From a bacterium (GTDB lineage: Bacteria; Bdellovibrionota_B; Oligoflexia; Oligoflexales; CAIYRB01), in assembly GCA_900299215.1 (NCBI GenBank), contig OMIY01000234.1, positions 1 to 33,125 on the forward strand: a stretch of 33,125 nucleotides of DNA, given 5' to 3'. Below the pieces are notes generated by a model. It did not search any database, was not told where the DNA came from, and saw nothing but the letters and a program-made list of their open reading frames with translations. How positions within the stretch are numbered: position 1 is the first letter of the stretch; each line of letters opens with the position of its first letter. Shown in pieces: positions 1-10,100 of the stretch. The position numbers and the translations under genes were made by a program.

Positions 1-1563
1 AACTTCGAACCTGAACTGAAGGTTTTAGTTAAACAAAAGGCCGACTTCACGAAGCCTGCTCGTCCGATCACTGAAAATGGTCGAAATTTTGTTAAAGCTT
101 GTGAGTACTATACTAAGGCCTATCCAAACGATAAGAAGAACGTAAAGTCTTGTGATACGTATTTAACTGAGATCTTTTATCGTAGCAACGATAGGAAGAT
201 GGCAGAAAAATACTTGCTTATGATGGCCAAGAAATACCCCAACGAAAGGGAAGGTCAGGAAGCAGTTGAGAACCTGATTCCACTTTACGGCAAAGACGAA
301 AAGGCTTTGGCGGCAGTTATCACCGATTTGCGTAAGATTCCGGCTTATCAAAAAGGTAAGATTGGCGAAAAGCTCGACAGCCTCGATCGTGGTTTAGCAG
401 TTGATGCCATCAAGTCCGACAAAAACGCATGTTCGAGAGCCAAGAAAGCTGAGGATCTCTTTAAGAAGAAGCCGACAGCTAAAGATAGTGACGCACTTAT
501 TTATAACGCAGCCTTGGATTGGGAAAAGTGCAACAAAGTCGCAGACGCTATCCGAGATTACTCGATTGTGCTCGAGAAGTTTCCGAAGTCTGAGGGGGCA
601 AAGCCTGCGCTCCTTCGTCTAGCAGTTTTGCATCAGAATCGCTTCGATCTTGGTGTGGCAGCTAAATTGTTCCGTGATTTCGCTAAGCGTTATCCGAAGG
701 AAAAAGAGACTATTACAGCCTTGGCTTATACATGTGAGGTCGAGGCGGCTCTCGGCGCTGAGGCTGCTGTTTCAAGCTGTTTGGAGTTTGCGCAAGCCGA
801 TCAAAACAGCGCGAAGGTGATTTTCTTCAGGATGTTGCGTACGGCCTTTTCGGCGGGCGAAGAGGGCCGCGTATCCCAGATTGCAAAAATCTTGGATGGA
901 AAGTTCAAGCTTACACCCGAAGAACGGATACAGGCCTACGCCGTTGTCATGAATACTCGTGGTGGATCTGCTGAGAGTGCGGCCAAAGAAATCATGACCA
1001 CCTTCCAAAAGTCAGGTGGTAACGTTTCCGGTGAGGCACTGCGGGCTGTCGGAGGCTTAGTGTTCCGCAGGGTCAACAACATTATAGGGCCGTTCCAAGG
1101 CATGCGATTGAAGGGCGGGACTGTGGATGCCTTGGCCGGCTCTATCCAGCAAAAAGTTGGAGCCTTAGGCAAGATTCAAGCTGCATATGACCAAGTGTTG
1201 GCGACAAAAGATGCTTACTGGGGTGTGGCTGCGTTTTATCAGTTAGGTTATGCGCGCGAATTAATTGCGCGCGATCTTGAGAATCCACCTGAGATTAAAG
1301 GCGCGCCGCATGCCGACGTTGTTAAGCAACTAGCCGGAGATGCACAGGCAGCTCGCAAAGAGGCGCTAGCATTTTACAATAAGGCCCTTGAGGCTGTCGG
1401 GAAATACTTGGTGTACAATGAATGGGCAGCAAAGGCACTTAGTGGTGTAGCGCGCATTCAAGGAAAGAAAATTAGCTTCGACGACCTGATAGTCCGCCCT
1501 GACTTTGTTGGTGCTGAGGTCCCCGAGAACGTTGCCCAAGAAGTCAAAGGTAAGGGGGATTGA
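1..1563 (+). CDS. TPR-rich envelope protein, 5' truncated by window edge
   Basis: The reading frame is open from base 1, so the ATG at 199 is internal and the real start lies outside the window; about 520 residues are visible. The sequence is almost all helical, Lys/Ala-rich and built of degenerate tetratricopeptide-like repeats, for example around the 'YTKAYPND', 'MAKKYPNE', 'VLEKFPKSEG' and 'FAKRYPKE' blocks. These repeats end in a Y/F-P pair, as in Sel1/YbgF-like TPRs. No catalytic motif is visible. Its stop overlaps the start of the next gene (TGATG), so the two are translationally coupled, and a GltG/PglI-like FHA protein follows. In myxobacteria, TPR proteins of the Glt/Agl gliding machine sit next to GltG; a periplasmic scaffold role is inferred from that context only. 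Confidence 0.8.
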   Translation, partial: NFEPELKVLVKQKADFTKPARPITENGRNFVKACEYYTKAYPNDKKNVKSCDTYLTEIFYRSNDRKMAEKYLLMMAKKYPNEREGQEAVENLIPLYGKDEKALAAVITDLRKIPAYQKGKIGEKLDSLDRGLAVDAIKSDKNACSRAKKAEDLFKKKPTAKDSDALIYNAALDWEKCNKVADAIRDYSIVLEKFPKSEGAKPALLRLAVLHQNRFDLGVAAKLFRDFAKRYPKEKETITALAYTCEVEAALGAEAAVSSCLEFAQADQNSAKVIFFRMLRTAFSAGEEGRVSQIAKILDGKFKLTPEERIQAYAVVMNTRGGSAESAAKEIMTTFQKSGGNVSGEALRAVGGLVFRRVNNIIGPFQGMRLKGGTVDALAGSIQQKVGALGKIQAAYDQVLATKDAYWGVAAFYQLGYARELIARDLENPPEIKGAPHADVVKQLAGDAQAARKEALAFYNKALEAVGKYLVYNEWAAKALSGVARIQGKKISFDDLIVRPDFVGAEVPENVAQEVKGKGD

Positions 1564-2738
1564 TGAGAGCCACCACCATCAAAACGATCCATATAGCTAC
1601 TGCATGGTCTGTCGCAGCCTGGCTTACTGCTTGTAGCAGCCCCGAGAAAAAAGACGGTCCGTCCAAGGCCGAGCAGGAACCAGTCAGTGCTGAGAAGGAC
1701 GAGGATGGACCTGAAAAGGCATCGGCAAACAGGGTTACGTTGACTAACAGTCTGGCAAATAACCCTCTAACCTCGCAAACGATCTCTCCAGCGAGGGCTG
1801 AGGCTGAAATCGCTAAATTCAAAGCCGCCAAGGGTGAACTTGCACTGCAGGGCGTAATTTCAACGCAACGCTTGGCACGAAAGAACTTAGGTGAGGTCAT
1901 TTCAACTGCGAAGAAGTTGGCCGACACTCAGATGGAAAAGGGTGCCGGGCGTCAGCTAAGCAGCGAAGTTAAGCTGGAAATTGCAATTGCTGCTTTGCAG
2001 TCACGAAATTTTGCTTTTGCTGAATACTTGTTGCAAGACCTTACCGACTCAAAAAATGCTCATGTCAAAGCTGGTGCTTACAATGCCATGGGTGTTGTCG
2101 CTCTCAAGGACGATCGTGTTCCTGAGGCGGTTCTCTACTTCAAAGAGGCTCTAAAAGCAGTGCCGAGTTATAAACCAGCTCTGATGAATCTCGGGTTTGT
2201 TGCCCTCAAGGGTGGCGAACTAGGCATGGCGAAGCAGCTTCTTGGTAAAATCGAAAACGATTGGTTTGTATCTTATGGTCTCATCTCGTTGCAGCGTCTT
2301 GATGGTGACGTTGGTGGGGCTCTTGAGCAGTGCGACAAAGTTCTTAAAAAGCAACCTGAGCACAGTGCAGCACTATTTAACTGCGGCTTGGTTGAATATC
2401 AAAATAAGAAAAACCTGGCGAAGGCAAAAGAATACTTCACCAAAGCTGGCAAGGCCAAACTTACAGCCGAGGGCTGGAATGAGAAGGCCTTCTTGATGGT
2501 TGCTCAGATAGATGCTGAAGAGGCCCAGATAAAGCGTGAGGAAATGCAGTCCAAGGCAGCTAAGGCGGCCGCGGATAAAGCTGCCGCCGACAAGGCCGCC
2601 ACCGAGAAGGCTGCCCACGACAAGACTAAAGGGCCTCCAGCACCGCCTGCAGGCGATAAGCCGAAAGCCAGTCCCCCCAAGGCTGAGGAAGGTGCAGATG
2701 GAGCCGATGAGGGAGAACCTGATGGTGGTGAAAAATGA
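1563..2738 (+). CDS. TPR lipoprotein (GltE/AglT-like context)
   Basis: Predicted outer- or inner-membrane lipoprotein of 391 residues. I chose the ATG at 1563 (TGATG overlap with the upstream stop, purine-rich AAGG/GGGG just before) over the TTG one codon earlier. A signal peptide ends in the lipobox L-T-A-C with the lipidated Cys at residue 24. Residues about 80-310 form TPR-like helical repeats ('AYNAMGVVALKDDRVPEA', 'ALMNLGFVALKGG', 'ALFNCGLVEYQNKKN'). The last 80 residues are a low-complexity Ala/Lys (A-A-A-D-K repeats) then Pro/Glu/Gly tail. It lies between another TPR protein and an FHA/TonB-like protein, which suggests a scaffold in a trans-envelope complex. A 139-base gap follows, so the third gene may have its own promoter. 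Confidence 0.85.
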   Translation: MRATTIKTIHIATAWSVAAWLTACSSPEKKDGPSKAEQEPVSAEKDEDGPEKASANRVTLTNSLANNPLTSQTISPARAEAEIAKFKAAKGELALQGVISTQRLARKNLGEVISTAKKLADTQMEKGAGRQLSSEVKLEIAIAALQSRNFAFAEYLLQDLTDSKNAHVKAGAYNAMGVVALKDDRVPEAVLYFKEALKAVPSYKPALMNLGFVALKGGELGMAKQLLGKIENDWFVSYGLISLQRLDGDVGGALEQCDKVLKKQPEHSAALFNCGLVEYQNKKNLAKAKEYFTKAGKAKLTAEGWNEKAFLMVAQIDAEEAQIKREEMQSKAAKAAADKAAADKAATEKAAHDKTKGPPAPPAGDKPKASPPKAEEGADGADEGEPDGGEK

Positions 2739-2877
2739 TGAGAACGTATGATTTTTGCTTTGAGTCTTTTCATTTCTTACGGCAAGCGGGATAATGAAAC
2801 TAATTACTCCCAACTACCGATTGAAGTTGACCGATCTGACCGTCTAAGTTCCGGTTCATAGCGCGGGAAGGATTCCC

Positions 2878-5028
2878 ATGTCTCTTGAGTTGCGATTCAC
2901 GATTCCAGGTCAAGTTGAGCGGCAGGTACCTGTCGACCAGCCTCCAATGAAAATTGGTGCGCTATTGTCGAACCAAGTGGTGCTTCGGGCGCCTGGTGTA
3001 GACCCCATTCATGCTCTGATCGAGGAGCCTAATCCTGGCGAGTATGTGGTCACTGACTTGGGGTCGGTGTCTGGCATTAAGGTAAACGATCAACATGTGG
3101 AAGTTGAGGCACCGCTAAAAGCCGGTGACGTTCTGACTGTCGGTACGATTCAAATACACGTGGTTGGGCCATCAGCAGCATCTGTAGTGCCTAAGGTCGA
3201 AAGTGGGGAGTCAGCCCGCTTTGGGGCTACCGTGAAAGCTCCTGAAAATCAGGAGCGGCGCGACGATAGCGGTGCGCAGCATAGTCCTCAGACTGGGGAG
3301 GCACGAGCCGAGGCTCCCGAGCGCCAATTGGATCTTTTATTTTCACCGCGCAAAGCTAAACCAAGTGGCGATGTACTTGAAGTCGTCGCCTACTGGGGTG
3401 ACACCGTCCTTGACGTCGAGCTGTTCCACCCGAGCACCAAAGGTTACGACCGAGTTACGATCGGTGACCCCACTAAGTCTCATTTGATCGCGGCCGGAAG
3501 TTCCGATATCGATGTGCATCCATTGGCAAGATTCAGTAGCGGTGGTTACAAGGTTTCGCTGATTGATGGCATGACCGCAAGGCTGCGTAAAGGCGGCAAG
3601 GTCGACAAGGTCACTAAGCCCGGTGAAATTTCCCTAGGAAGTCGTGATATCGCTCATATCAAATATGGAGCGGTTAGTTATTTCTTGATGTTTGTAAAGC
3701 CGCCACCACTCGAGTTTCCCAAAAGCGGCTTCCGAGATCCCTTTTTCTTCGGCCTTATGTCCGTCGCAATGTTGTTTTATATGATCCTTATTCCAATTGC
3801 TTGGACGCACGTTCCGGCAGAGAAGAAGGAAGACAAAGAGGATATTTGGCATGTGGTTTCGGTCCCTGAAAAGGAACCGGAGAAGGAAAAAGAAAAACCC
3901 AAGCCACCAGAAAAGCCAAAGCCAGAAGTCAAAATTGCTGAGGTCAAAACTCCGCCTAAAAAGCCGCCACCACCCAAGCCAAAGCCTGAGGTGAAGCCGG
4001 CTAAACCTACGGAGACGGAGAAGCCTGTTCAGACTAAACCAGTCGAGAAGCCGGTTGAACAGAAGAAGCCGACTGAGGTTTTGACGGAGAACAAGCCAAC
4101 ACCAGAACCCAAACCAGCAGAGGCCAAGCCGGCGGGACCACCGTCGACCAAGCCTAATTTAAATAAACTTTCGGCAGGAATGCCGTCGACTGGAGCCAAG
4201 GATCCTAACTTTAAAGCAGCCGGACCAACGTTGCCCAACACCGCCATTGGAAAATCGGGTGGTGCAGTGGGATCGGGGATGAATCAAGCCGGTGGTGCTA
4301 TTAAAGGCAACAACAAAGCCAGTGTCATGGGGGTCGAGGGAGCAAACAACGATAAGCCATCGGGTGTGAACTTGTCTAAACTTGGTTTAGGTGTAGGCAA
4401 GATCATGAGCAAGACCGGTGCTGGTGCGATTTCGTCCAACTTTAAAGACTCTGCTGGCGGTGCCGGCGGTGGGATGGGATCGGCAGGCAAAACCTACGGT
4501 CTAGGCGGTATCGGTTCTGGAAAATCACTGGGCCTTGCTGGTGCAGGTGGTGCCGTGAATAACTTCGGATCCGGATCCGGAGGATTGCTTAGCGGTCAAG
4601 GTGGTACCGGTGGCCGTGGTGGATCAGGACTTGGCCCAGGCTTTGGCAACGGTGGAGGTGCTGGAGGTGCTGGAGGTGCTGGTGGACACGGACGAGCTAA
4701 CGTAACCGTGCCAGCGGGCGATCCAGTTGTATCGGGTGGATTGACGTCACAAGAGATCATGGCAGTAATTCGTGCCAATCTTAACCAAATCCGTCACTGC
4801 TACGAACAGCTACTCCAGCGTTCACCGAGCGCCTCAGGTAAAATGGGTACTACCTTCGTCATAGATACAGGTGGACGCGTTTCTTCGGTATCTGTAGCGC
4901 AGGATACGATCAATGATGCCGTGATGCGTGGCTGTGTTACTGACAAGATGCGTCGGTGGGCGTTCCCCAAACCTCGCGGTGGCCAATCGGTTACGGTTAA
5001 TTACCCCTTCGTATTCAACCCGCTTTAA
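2878..5028 (+). CDS. FHA-domain / TonB-like trans-envelope protein (GltG/PglI-like)
   Basis: A 716-residue single-pass inner-membrane protein. Order: N-terminal FHA-like domain (about 1-95), linker, a second cytoplasmic beta-rich domain starting 'VLEVVAYWGDTVLDV' (about 165-280), one transmembrane helix (about 287-307), a Pro/Lys/Glu-rich rod (about 315-430), a Gly-rich flexible region (about 430-612), and a C-terminal AgmX/PglI-type TonB-like domain (about 619-716) with the hallmark 'IRHCYEQLLQR' and a second Cys ('RGCVTDKMRRW'). FHA domains bind phosphothreonine. The Pro-rich rod plus TonB-like tip would span the periplasm and touch outer-membrane partners. In Myxococcus, GltG has this design and is driven by a TolQR-like motor. 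SD GGGAAGG precedes the ATG. A terminator follows at 5038. Confidence 0.88.
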   Translation: MSLELRFTIPGQVERQVPVDQPPMKIGALLSNQVVLRAPGVDPIHALIEEPNPGEYVVTDLGSVSGIKVNDQHVEVEAPLKAGDVLTVGTIQIHVVGPSAASVVPKVESGESARFGATVKAPENQERRDDSGAQHSPQTGEARAEAPERQLDLLFSPRKAKPSGDVLEVVAYWGDTVLDVELFHPSTKGYDRVTIGDPTKSHLIAAGSSDIDVHPLARFSSGGYKVSLIDGMTARLRKGGKVDKVTKPGEISLGSRDIAHIKYGAVSYFLMFVKPPPLEFPKSGFRDPFFFGLMSVAMLFYMILIPIAWTHVPAEKKEDKEDIWHVVSVPEKEPEKEKEKPKPPEKPKPEVKIAEVKTPPKKPPPPKPKPEVKPAKPTETEKPVQTKPVEKPVEQKKPTEVLTENKPTPEPKPAEAKPAGPPSTKPNLNKLSAGMPSTGAKDPNFKAAGPTLPNTAIGKSGGAVGSGMNQAGGAIKGNNKASVMGVEGANNDKPSGVNLSKLGLGVGKIMSKTGAGAISSNFKDSAGGAGGGMGSAGKTYGLGGIGSGKSLGLAGAGGAVNNFGSGSGGLLSGQGGTGGRGGSGLGPGFGNGGGAGGAGGAGGHGRANVTVPAGDPVVSGGLTSQEIMAVIRANLNQIRHCYEQLLQRSPSASGKMGTTFVIDTGGRVSSVSVAQDTINDAVMRGCVTDKMRRWAFPKPRGGQSVTVNYPFVFNPL

Positions 5029-5037
5029 CGTCGCTTG

Positions 5038-5074
5038 GGAGCGAGGGCCTAAAAATCCTCGCTCCGGTTTTTTT
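5038..5074 (+). terminator. Rho-independent terminator of the Glt-like cluster
   Basis: Perfect 9-bp stem GGAGCGAGG (5038-5046) with CCTCGCTCC (5057-5065), a 10-base loop and a run of seven T at 5068-5074. It starts 10 bases after the stop of the FHA/TonB-like gene and closes that transcription unit. Confidence 0.92.
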
Positions 5075-5120
5075 CTCCAGTTAGTCTAGTTTTTGAATCC
5101 CTAGTCACTGCGAGCATTCA

Positions 5121-5678
5121 CTGCGAACAATCGGGCAAAAATTCGCATTAATTGCGTCTTTTTCGACGCTCTGCTTTTTGACGGCGTGTCAAACAAAGCC
5201 ATTGCCTCGCCAGCATGGGTCCGATCATTTTCAGGGAATATTCACTGATGGATTTGAACCATCGTCGGCAGATCAGGATGGTCAGCAAATGATGTCCTGG
5301 CCCTTAGCAGGTGACGTCAGTTCTCGATATGGTCGCCGTGGATTCAGGTTTCACCATGGAATTGACATCAGGGCTCGCACGGGCAGCACAGTTCGTGCGG
5401 CAGAGGCGGGTGAGATCGAATTTGCGGGGTGGCAGCATGGCTACGGCAAAGTGGTGATCATCAAGCACGGTAGGCTCAAAACGCTCTACGCTCATTTGCG
5501 TCGCATCCATGTATCGACCGGCGATAAGGTCGTGCGCCTCGAAGACATTGGTGAGTCCGGGCGGAGTGGGCGAGCGACCGGTCCCCACCTCCACTTTGAA
5601 GTGCGCGACGCGAATGGGGATTCTATTGACCCCCTTGCTGTGATAGACGGAAGGCAACTACTTTCGAGTCGTCGCTAG
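5121..5678 (+). CDS. M23 (LytM-type) peptidase lipoprotein
   Basis: Zinc metallopeptidase domain of the LytM/NlpD/EnvC family, acting on or regulating hydrolysis of peptidoglycan cross-links. The HxxxD zinc motif is seen in 'FHHGIDI', then 'YAHL' and the C-terminal HxH in 'GPHLHFEV', so all active-site positions are present. No LysM or coiled coil; the protein is short. The obvious TTG at 5178 lies inside a lipoprotein signal peptide: in frame upstream, codons read R-T-I-G-Q-K-F-A-L-I-A-S-F-S-T-L-C-F then L-T-A-C, with the lipobox Cys at 5187-5189. The frame is open back to a stop at 5094, and the only standard-like start is CTG at 5121; I use it with reserve because no clear ribosome-binding site precedes it. 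The ClC gene follows 13 bases downstream. Confidence 0.82.
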   Translation: MRTIGQKFALIASFSTLCFLTACQTKPLPRQHGSDHFQGIFTDGFEPSSADQDGQQMMSWPLAGDVSSRYGRRGFRFHHGIDIRARTGSTVRAAEAGEIEFAGWQHGYGKVVIIKHGRLKTLYAHLRRIHVSTGDKVVRLEDIGESGRSGRATGPHLHFEVRDANGDSIDPLAVIDGRQLLSSRR

Positions 5679-5691
5679 CTGGAGAGCGTTT

Positions 5692-6999
5692 GTGAGTTCA
5701 GATCGTACGAATCTTGCCATCTTTGGGCGCCGTCTCCCAAATTTAAATATTGCCGATCATTGGGGGCTTGGGGTTCAGCTGATCACGGTATCTGCGCCGT
5801 TGGGGATGGTCGTTGGTGTCGCCATTGCCGGATACGACTATGTAGTGAACTCATTGCTTTGGGAAAACTTGGCTGAGCACCTTCCACCGGTGTTGCTTTG
5901 TTTGATGCCGATAGTAGCTATGATGCTCACTTGGGCGATTATTAAGGTCGGTAAAGTTATTTATACAAGCATGGCAGACGAGGTTGTGAGGGCCTACCAC
6001 AGTCCCAATCAAGGCATCGATTATAGACGGGCCGGGGCTAAACTGGCAGCTTCCGTTGCAACGATGGGTTTCGGTGGCAGCGCCGGTATGGAGGGTGCCA
6101 GTAAGTGGTTAGGTGCCGTCATTGGCGGCGGTGTTCAAGCTGGTATTAATCGTGTTGGTCGTATTCGCTTACTTCATGCGAAGCAAGAGATCACGATGCT
6201 CGCTGGTGCAGCTGCAGGTATTGGCGCGATTTTCAGGGCTCCCCTAACTGGTGCCATCATGGGGATTGAGTCCCCTTATAAACACGATTTGGCCCATGAA
6301 GCTTTGCTGCACGGCTTGGTAGCTTCAGCGACTAGCTTCTTTACGTTCACGGCTATAGGCTCAGCTACCCCTTATTTCCCTATCAAGGTGAGCTATATTT
6401 TAACTTGGCGTGACCTTTTAGTTTGCATACCGCTTGGACTTGCAGCTGGTCTGGCATCGCATGTATTTCTGGGACTACTTGCTAAGATTAAATCCCATGT
6501 GAAGAATTCAAATTACCCTAGCTACCTCCATTATTTATTTGGGGGTGTGATTTTAAGCCTACTAGCGCTGCTAACTTTTTGGTTAAGTGGTGAACCGCTT
6601 ACACTTCAGGCCGGACTACCAGTAGCAAGAAGTCTACTTTACGGAAACTATCCTTTAACGATTTGTTTAGCGATCTTTGTCACAAAGATTATCGCTACTG
6701 CAGTGACTTTCGGCTGCGGTGGAGTTGGGGGGCTATTTGTGCCGTCTGCGACGATAGGAGCGGCACTTGGTTCCGTGTTTGATATCTTTTTTCCAACCAG
6801 TCAGCCCGGGCTTTTTACGATGGTGGGCGTGGCGGCATTCACCGGTGCAAGCTATAACAGCTTACTTTTTGCTGCAGTTTTTGTTGCTGAAGCTACGGGA
6901 AGTCCAGCTATGGTGGTGCCTGGACTCGTTGCGTCGTGCGTTGCATTTGTGACTTCGGCTGGAGTTTCTAACTCGGCACATCAGCAGCATCGACGATAA
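5692..6999 (+). CDS. ClC-type chloride channel / H+-Cl- antiporter
   Basis: Polytopic membrane protein of 435 residues without C-terminal CBS domains. ClC signatures: 'FGGSAGMEGASKWLG' corresponds to the G-K/R-E-G-P filter segment and retains the gating Glu; 'GIGAIFRAPLTGAIMGIE' matches the helix following it; 'GGLFVPSATIGAALG' is the GxFxP anion-coordinating loop; 'SYNSLLFAAVFVAEATG' follows. The first filter loop (GSGIP) is not recognisable and the C-terminal pore Tyr is not obvious, as in divergent bacterial ClC subfamilies, so channel versus antiporter behaviour cannot be decided. GTG start with SD GGAGAG, 13 bases after the M23 gene, so probably co-transcribed. Likely roles are chloride/proton homeostasis or acid resistance. 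Confidence 0.9.
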   Translation: MSSDRTNLAIFGRRLPNLNIADHWGLGVQLITVSAPLGMVVGVAIAGYDYVVNSLLWENLAEHLPPVLLCLMPIVAMMLTWAIIKVGKVIYTSMADEVVRAYHSPNQGIDYRRAGAKLAASVATMGFGGSAGMEGASKWLGAVIGGGVQAGINRVGRIRLLHAKQEITMLAGAAAGIGAIFRAPLTGAIMGIESPYKHDLAHEALLHGLVASATSFFTFTAIGSATPYFPIKVSYILTWRDLLVCIPLGLAAGLASHVFLGLLAKIKSHVKNSNYPSYLHYLFGGVILSLLALLTFWLSGEPLTLQAGLPVARSLLYGNYPLTICLAIFVTKIIATAVTFGCGGVGGLFVPSATIGAALGSVFDIFFPTSQPGLFTMVGVAAFTGASYNSLLFAAVFVAEATGSPAMVVPGLVASCVAFVTSAGVSNSAHQQHRR

Positions 7000-7187
7000 T
7001 TAGGTTGCTCGCATCGGTCCTGAATAAGCACTTTTAATGCCTAGACTTGTGACTAAAATTTAGCCAACTTTAACACCCCCCTTCGGAAGCAGCTAAGCGC
7101 CTAATTTAAAATATATTTTTTTTATTTCTAAAGTGTGCCTGGGACCTGGCCGATGACCCTCCATAAGTACCCGATTGCAAGGTCTTT

Positions 7188-10100
7188 GTGAGGTCGTCCA
7201 TGGAACCATGCGCCATACCTGTTTTAGCAAGATTTGCAGGAGCACTGCTGGCTTTGGTTGCTTGGTCAACGCCGTCCGCTGCTGGATCTCGTGACTTATC
7301 TTACGGCGGGCGGTTGACTGATTCAGGCGGGGTGGCAATCAGCGGTCCCGTAGATTTACAAATCCAATTTTTTAACTCGTCGACAGCAGGAACCGCATTA
7401 CTGGAGACTCCGTTATCTTTTCCCGGAGTTGCTCTGGTTGATGGAGTTTTTCAGATCACCATTCCGACTGCAGTTGCCAACACTGGGTCCTTCATGGATG
7501 GTAGTAGTGACACTTGGATTGAGGTCAAAGACGTCACCAATAATGTCACCTATCCCCGTCAGCAAATGATGGCTGCACCTTTGGCCCTCAAGGTACCGAT
7601 CGATACCAATGTTTTAGCCTTTGACGCCCAAGGCAAGCTTGGTCTCAGTCCGACTTTTCAACCGAATAAAATTGCTGGATTTCCAGTTGCTCCCACTCAA
7701 CCAAGCGCAGGCCAAGTGCTAGCTTGGGACGGTGTGAATTCGGCTTGGAAGCCGGCTAACATGGAATCACAGGTCTCTGGAACCGTCTCAGGTAATCTTA
7801 CCGTCCAGGGCAATAACAGTACTGCAAACAAATTGGTTCTAAATGATAAGGGAACGAACAACAGTGTGTCCCTGAAGGCCCCTGATAATTTGTCGGGTAG
7901 CGTCACTTTTACCATGCCCTCTACAAGCGGTATGCCTGGGCAGGTCATGGCCACAGATGGGTCGGGAAATCTGACCTGGGTCGCTGGTGCAGCCATAAGT
8001 GGAGTTGCTGGAGGTGATCTTACAGGATCGTATCCTAACCCAATGCTTGTTCAGACGGGAATCGCCCCCGGAACGTACACAAAATTACGAGTCGACAATC
8101 GAGGCCGGGCACTCCAAGGTGGGTCGTTGGGGTCAAACGACATACCCCCACTCAATGCATCCATCATAAACTCCGGATTTTTCGGTGTCCCATTTGGCGG
8201 TACTGGATCACAAAGCTTCACAAACAACGGTGTCATGCTTGGAAATGGTACCGGCAACTTATTCAGTACGTCGGCGGGTGCGCCATTTCAATCCCTGGTG
8301 GTTCCAGGCGGTGGAGGCGCACCAAGTTTTTCTGCACTGAATCTTAGCCAGCCAGCGGCAGTGACAGGTATTTTACCAATGAACCGCGGTGGCACCGGAG
8401 TTAATTCCACTGCAGTTTTTCCAGCATCTGGATTAATTGTGACGGATGATAGCGCTCTCACCTTAAAAAACAAAAGCCTCGATTCGCCGGTTATCACAAA
8501 CACTGGCTCTACAGGTGCCGCAGCGATCAGCTTTGAAACAGTAGGTACAAAAAAATGGGCTTTGGGAGTGGTGCCGGGTTCAGACCCTAATGTCGCCCTT
8601 GCAAACAGTTTCTACGTTGCTGATAAGGATAGCAATGCCAGCAGGTTGGTAGTCAATGCCAGTGGAAACGTGGGTATCGGTGGCGCAGGTACCTCTGCTT
8701 TACTTGAAGTAGCTGACTACGGGAATTTGCGCGTAAGTGGATTTGCATCCATTCCCAACGCTCAGGGTACCTACCTCTCCTGGAACCGCTCCGGTGGTAC
8801 TGGTGAGACCAACTTTGTAAATCACCGCGGCCAAGGCACAGGCGGCTTTACCTTCGATAATACTGCAACTGGTGCATCCATGACGCGATTGATGACTATC
8901 AATAGCAGTGGCAACGTTGGGATAGGTACGATGTTTCCAATGGCTGCGTTACATGTCAACGGCACCACCAATGGGCCAACTTCTTCCTATCTGAGAAACT
9001 CAAGTAACGGCACAAGTGCCTATACCATGTTTGCTTTGGGCAATGATTTGGCCCAAAATAAGCTTGTTTTGTTTACGAATAGTTCGACCAGAACTTTAGA
9101 TGGCGGAGCTGATAATTCTACCATTCGCACCGATTCAGGTGATTTGCATTTAGGTGCTGGTGGTGGACAGAAGATGACTATTCAGGCATCAACAGGCATG
9201 GTTGGTGTCGGTACGACTAATCCTGTCAGTAGATTAAGTGTGGTTGGCTCTGACAGTATCATATCCTCACAAGCAACGTCCCTGACGTCTTGGTCCGGGT
9301 TAAACTTATACAAGAACGACTCAACTCTCACCGCTAGTTTTGCTTACGGCAACGGAAGTGCTGGTATCTGGGCGGATCAAGTCGCGATTGCCTCGCGAAA
9401 TAACACGGCACCTATTGTCTTTGCTGTAGGAGTGACTCCAACAGAAAAGATGCGCATCAGCCAAAGTGGTAACGTAGGTATCGGCATCGCAGCGCCGGCG
9501 GCCTTGCTCGATGTCAATGGCACCGTAAGATCGAGAGCTGGTGGATTTCAATTTCCCGACGGCACCATTTTAACCACAGCGCCAGGTTCGGGCACGGTCA
9601 CCAATCAAACAAGCACGACCAACATCAATTTTGCGTCCGATACGGCGAGTAGCGGCAATTCAGCGTACAATATTTCATTCAGCACTAGGGGCTCACAGCG
9701 TATGGTTGTTGCCAATACGGGTGGTATCGGTATCGGTACTGCATCACCTGTTTCTGCTTTAGACGTAGCGGGTGGGCAGTCGATAGGTACCTATGCCGGT
9801 GTCACCAGTGCTCCGGCAAACGGACTGATCGTCAGCGGTAATGTTGGGATCGGTACGACTACTCCCAGCGCTAATCTTGAAGTTAACGGGAGCATCAAAT
9901 TCTCGGGCGACTCACGACAGATTAGCCGAGCACCTAACGTTATATTTGTCCCCGACGTTCGTACTGGTTGTCCTCCAACCTTGGCTGCGAATACGGATAT
10001 TCAGTCGTATACCTTTTCACTCAACAGGCCTGCGGCTATCAAGGTCGAGGTCGATACTGTTGCAATTTATACTGCAAGGGTTGATCATCTTTTGTTCGTG

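Noticed and set aside
199-201. ATG at 199 as start of the first gene
   Set aside because: The same frame is open to base 1 with TPR-like coding character, so the gene is truncated by the window edge.
2504-2773. Minus-strand ORFs opposite the Ala/Lys, Pro/Lys and Gly-rich coding regions (for example 2504-2773 and 4029-4247)
   Set aside because: Low-complexity shadows of well-supported plus-strand genes; no SD or recognisable domain.
7000-7187. Riboswitch (c-di-GMP type) upstream of the surface protein
   Set aside because: No conserved aptamer core or paired helices could be recognised; only AT-rich sequence.
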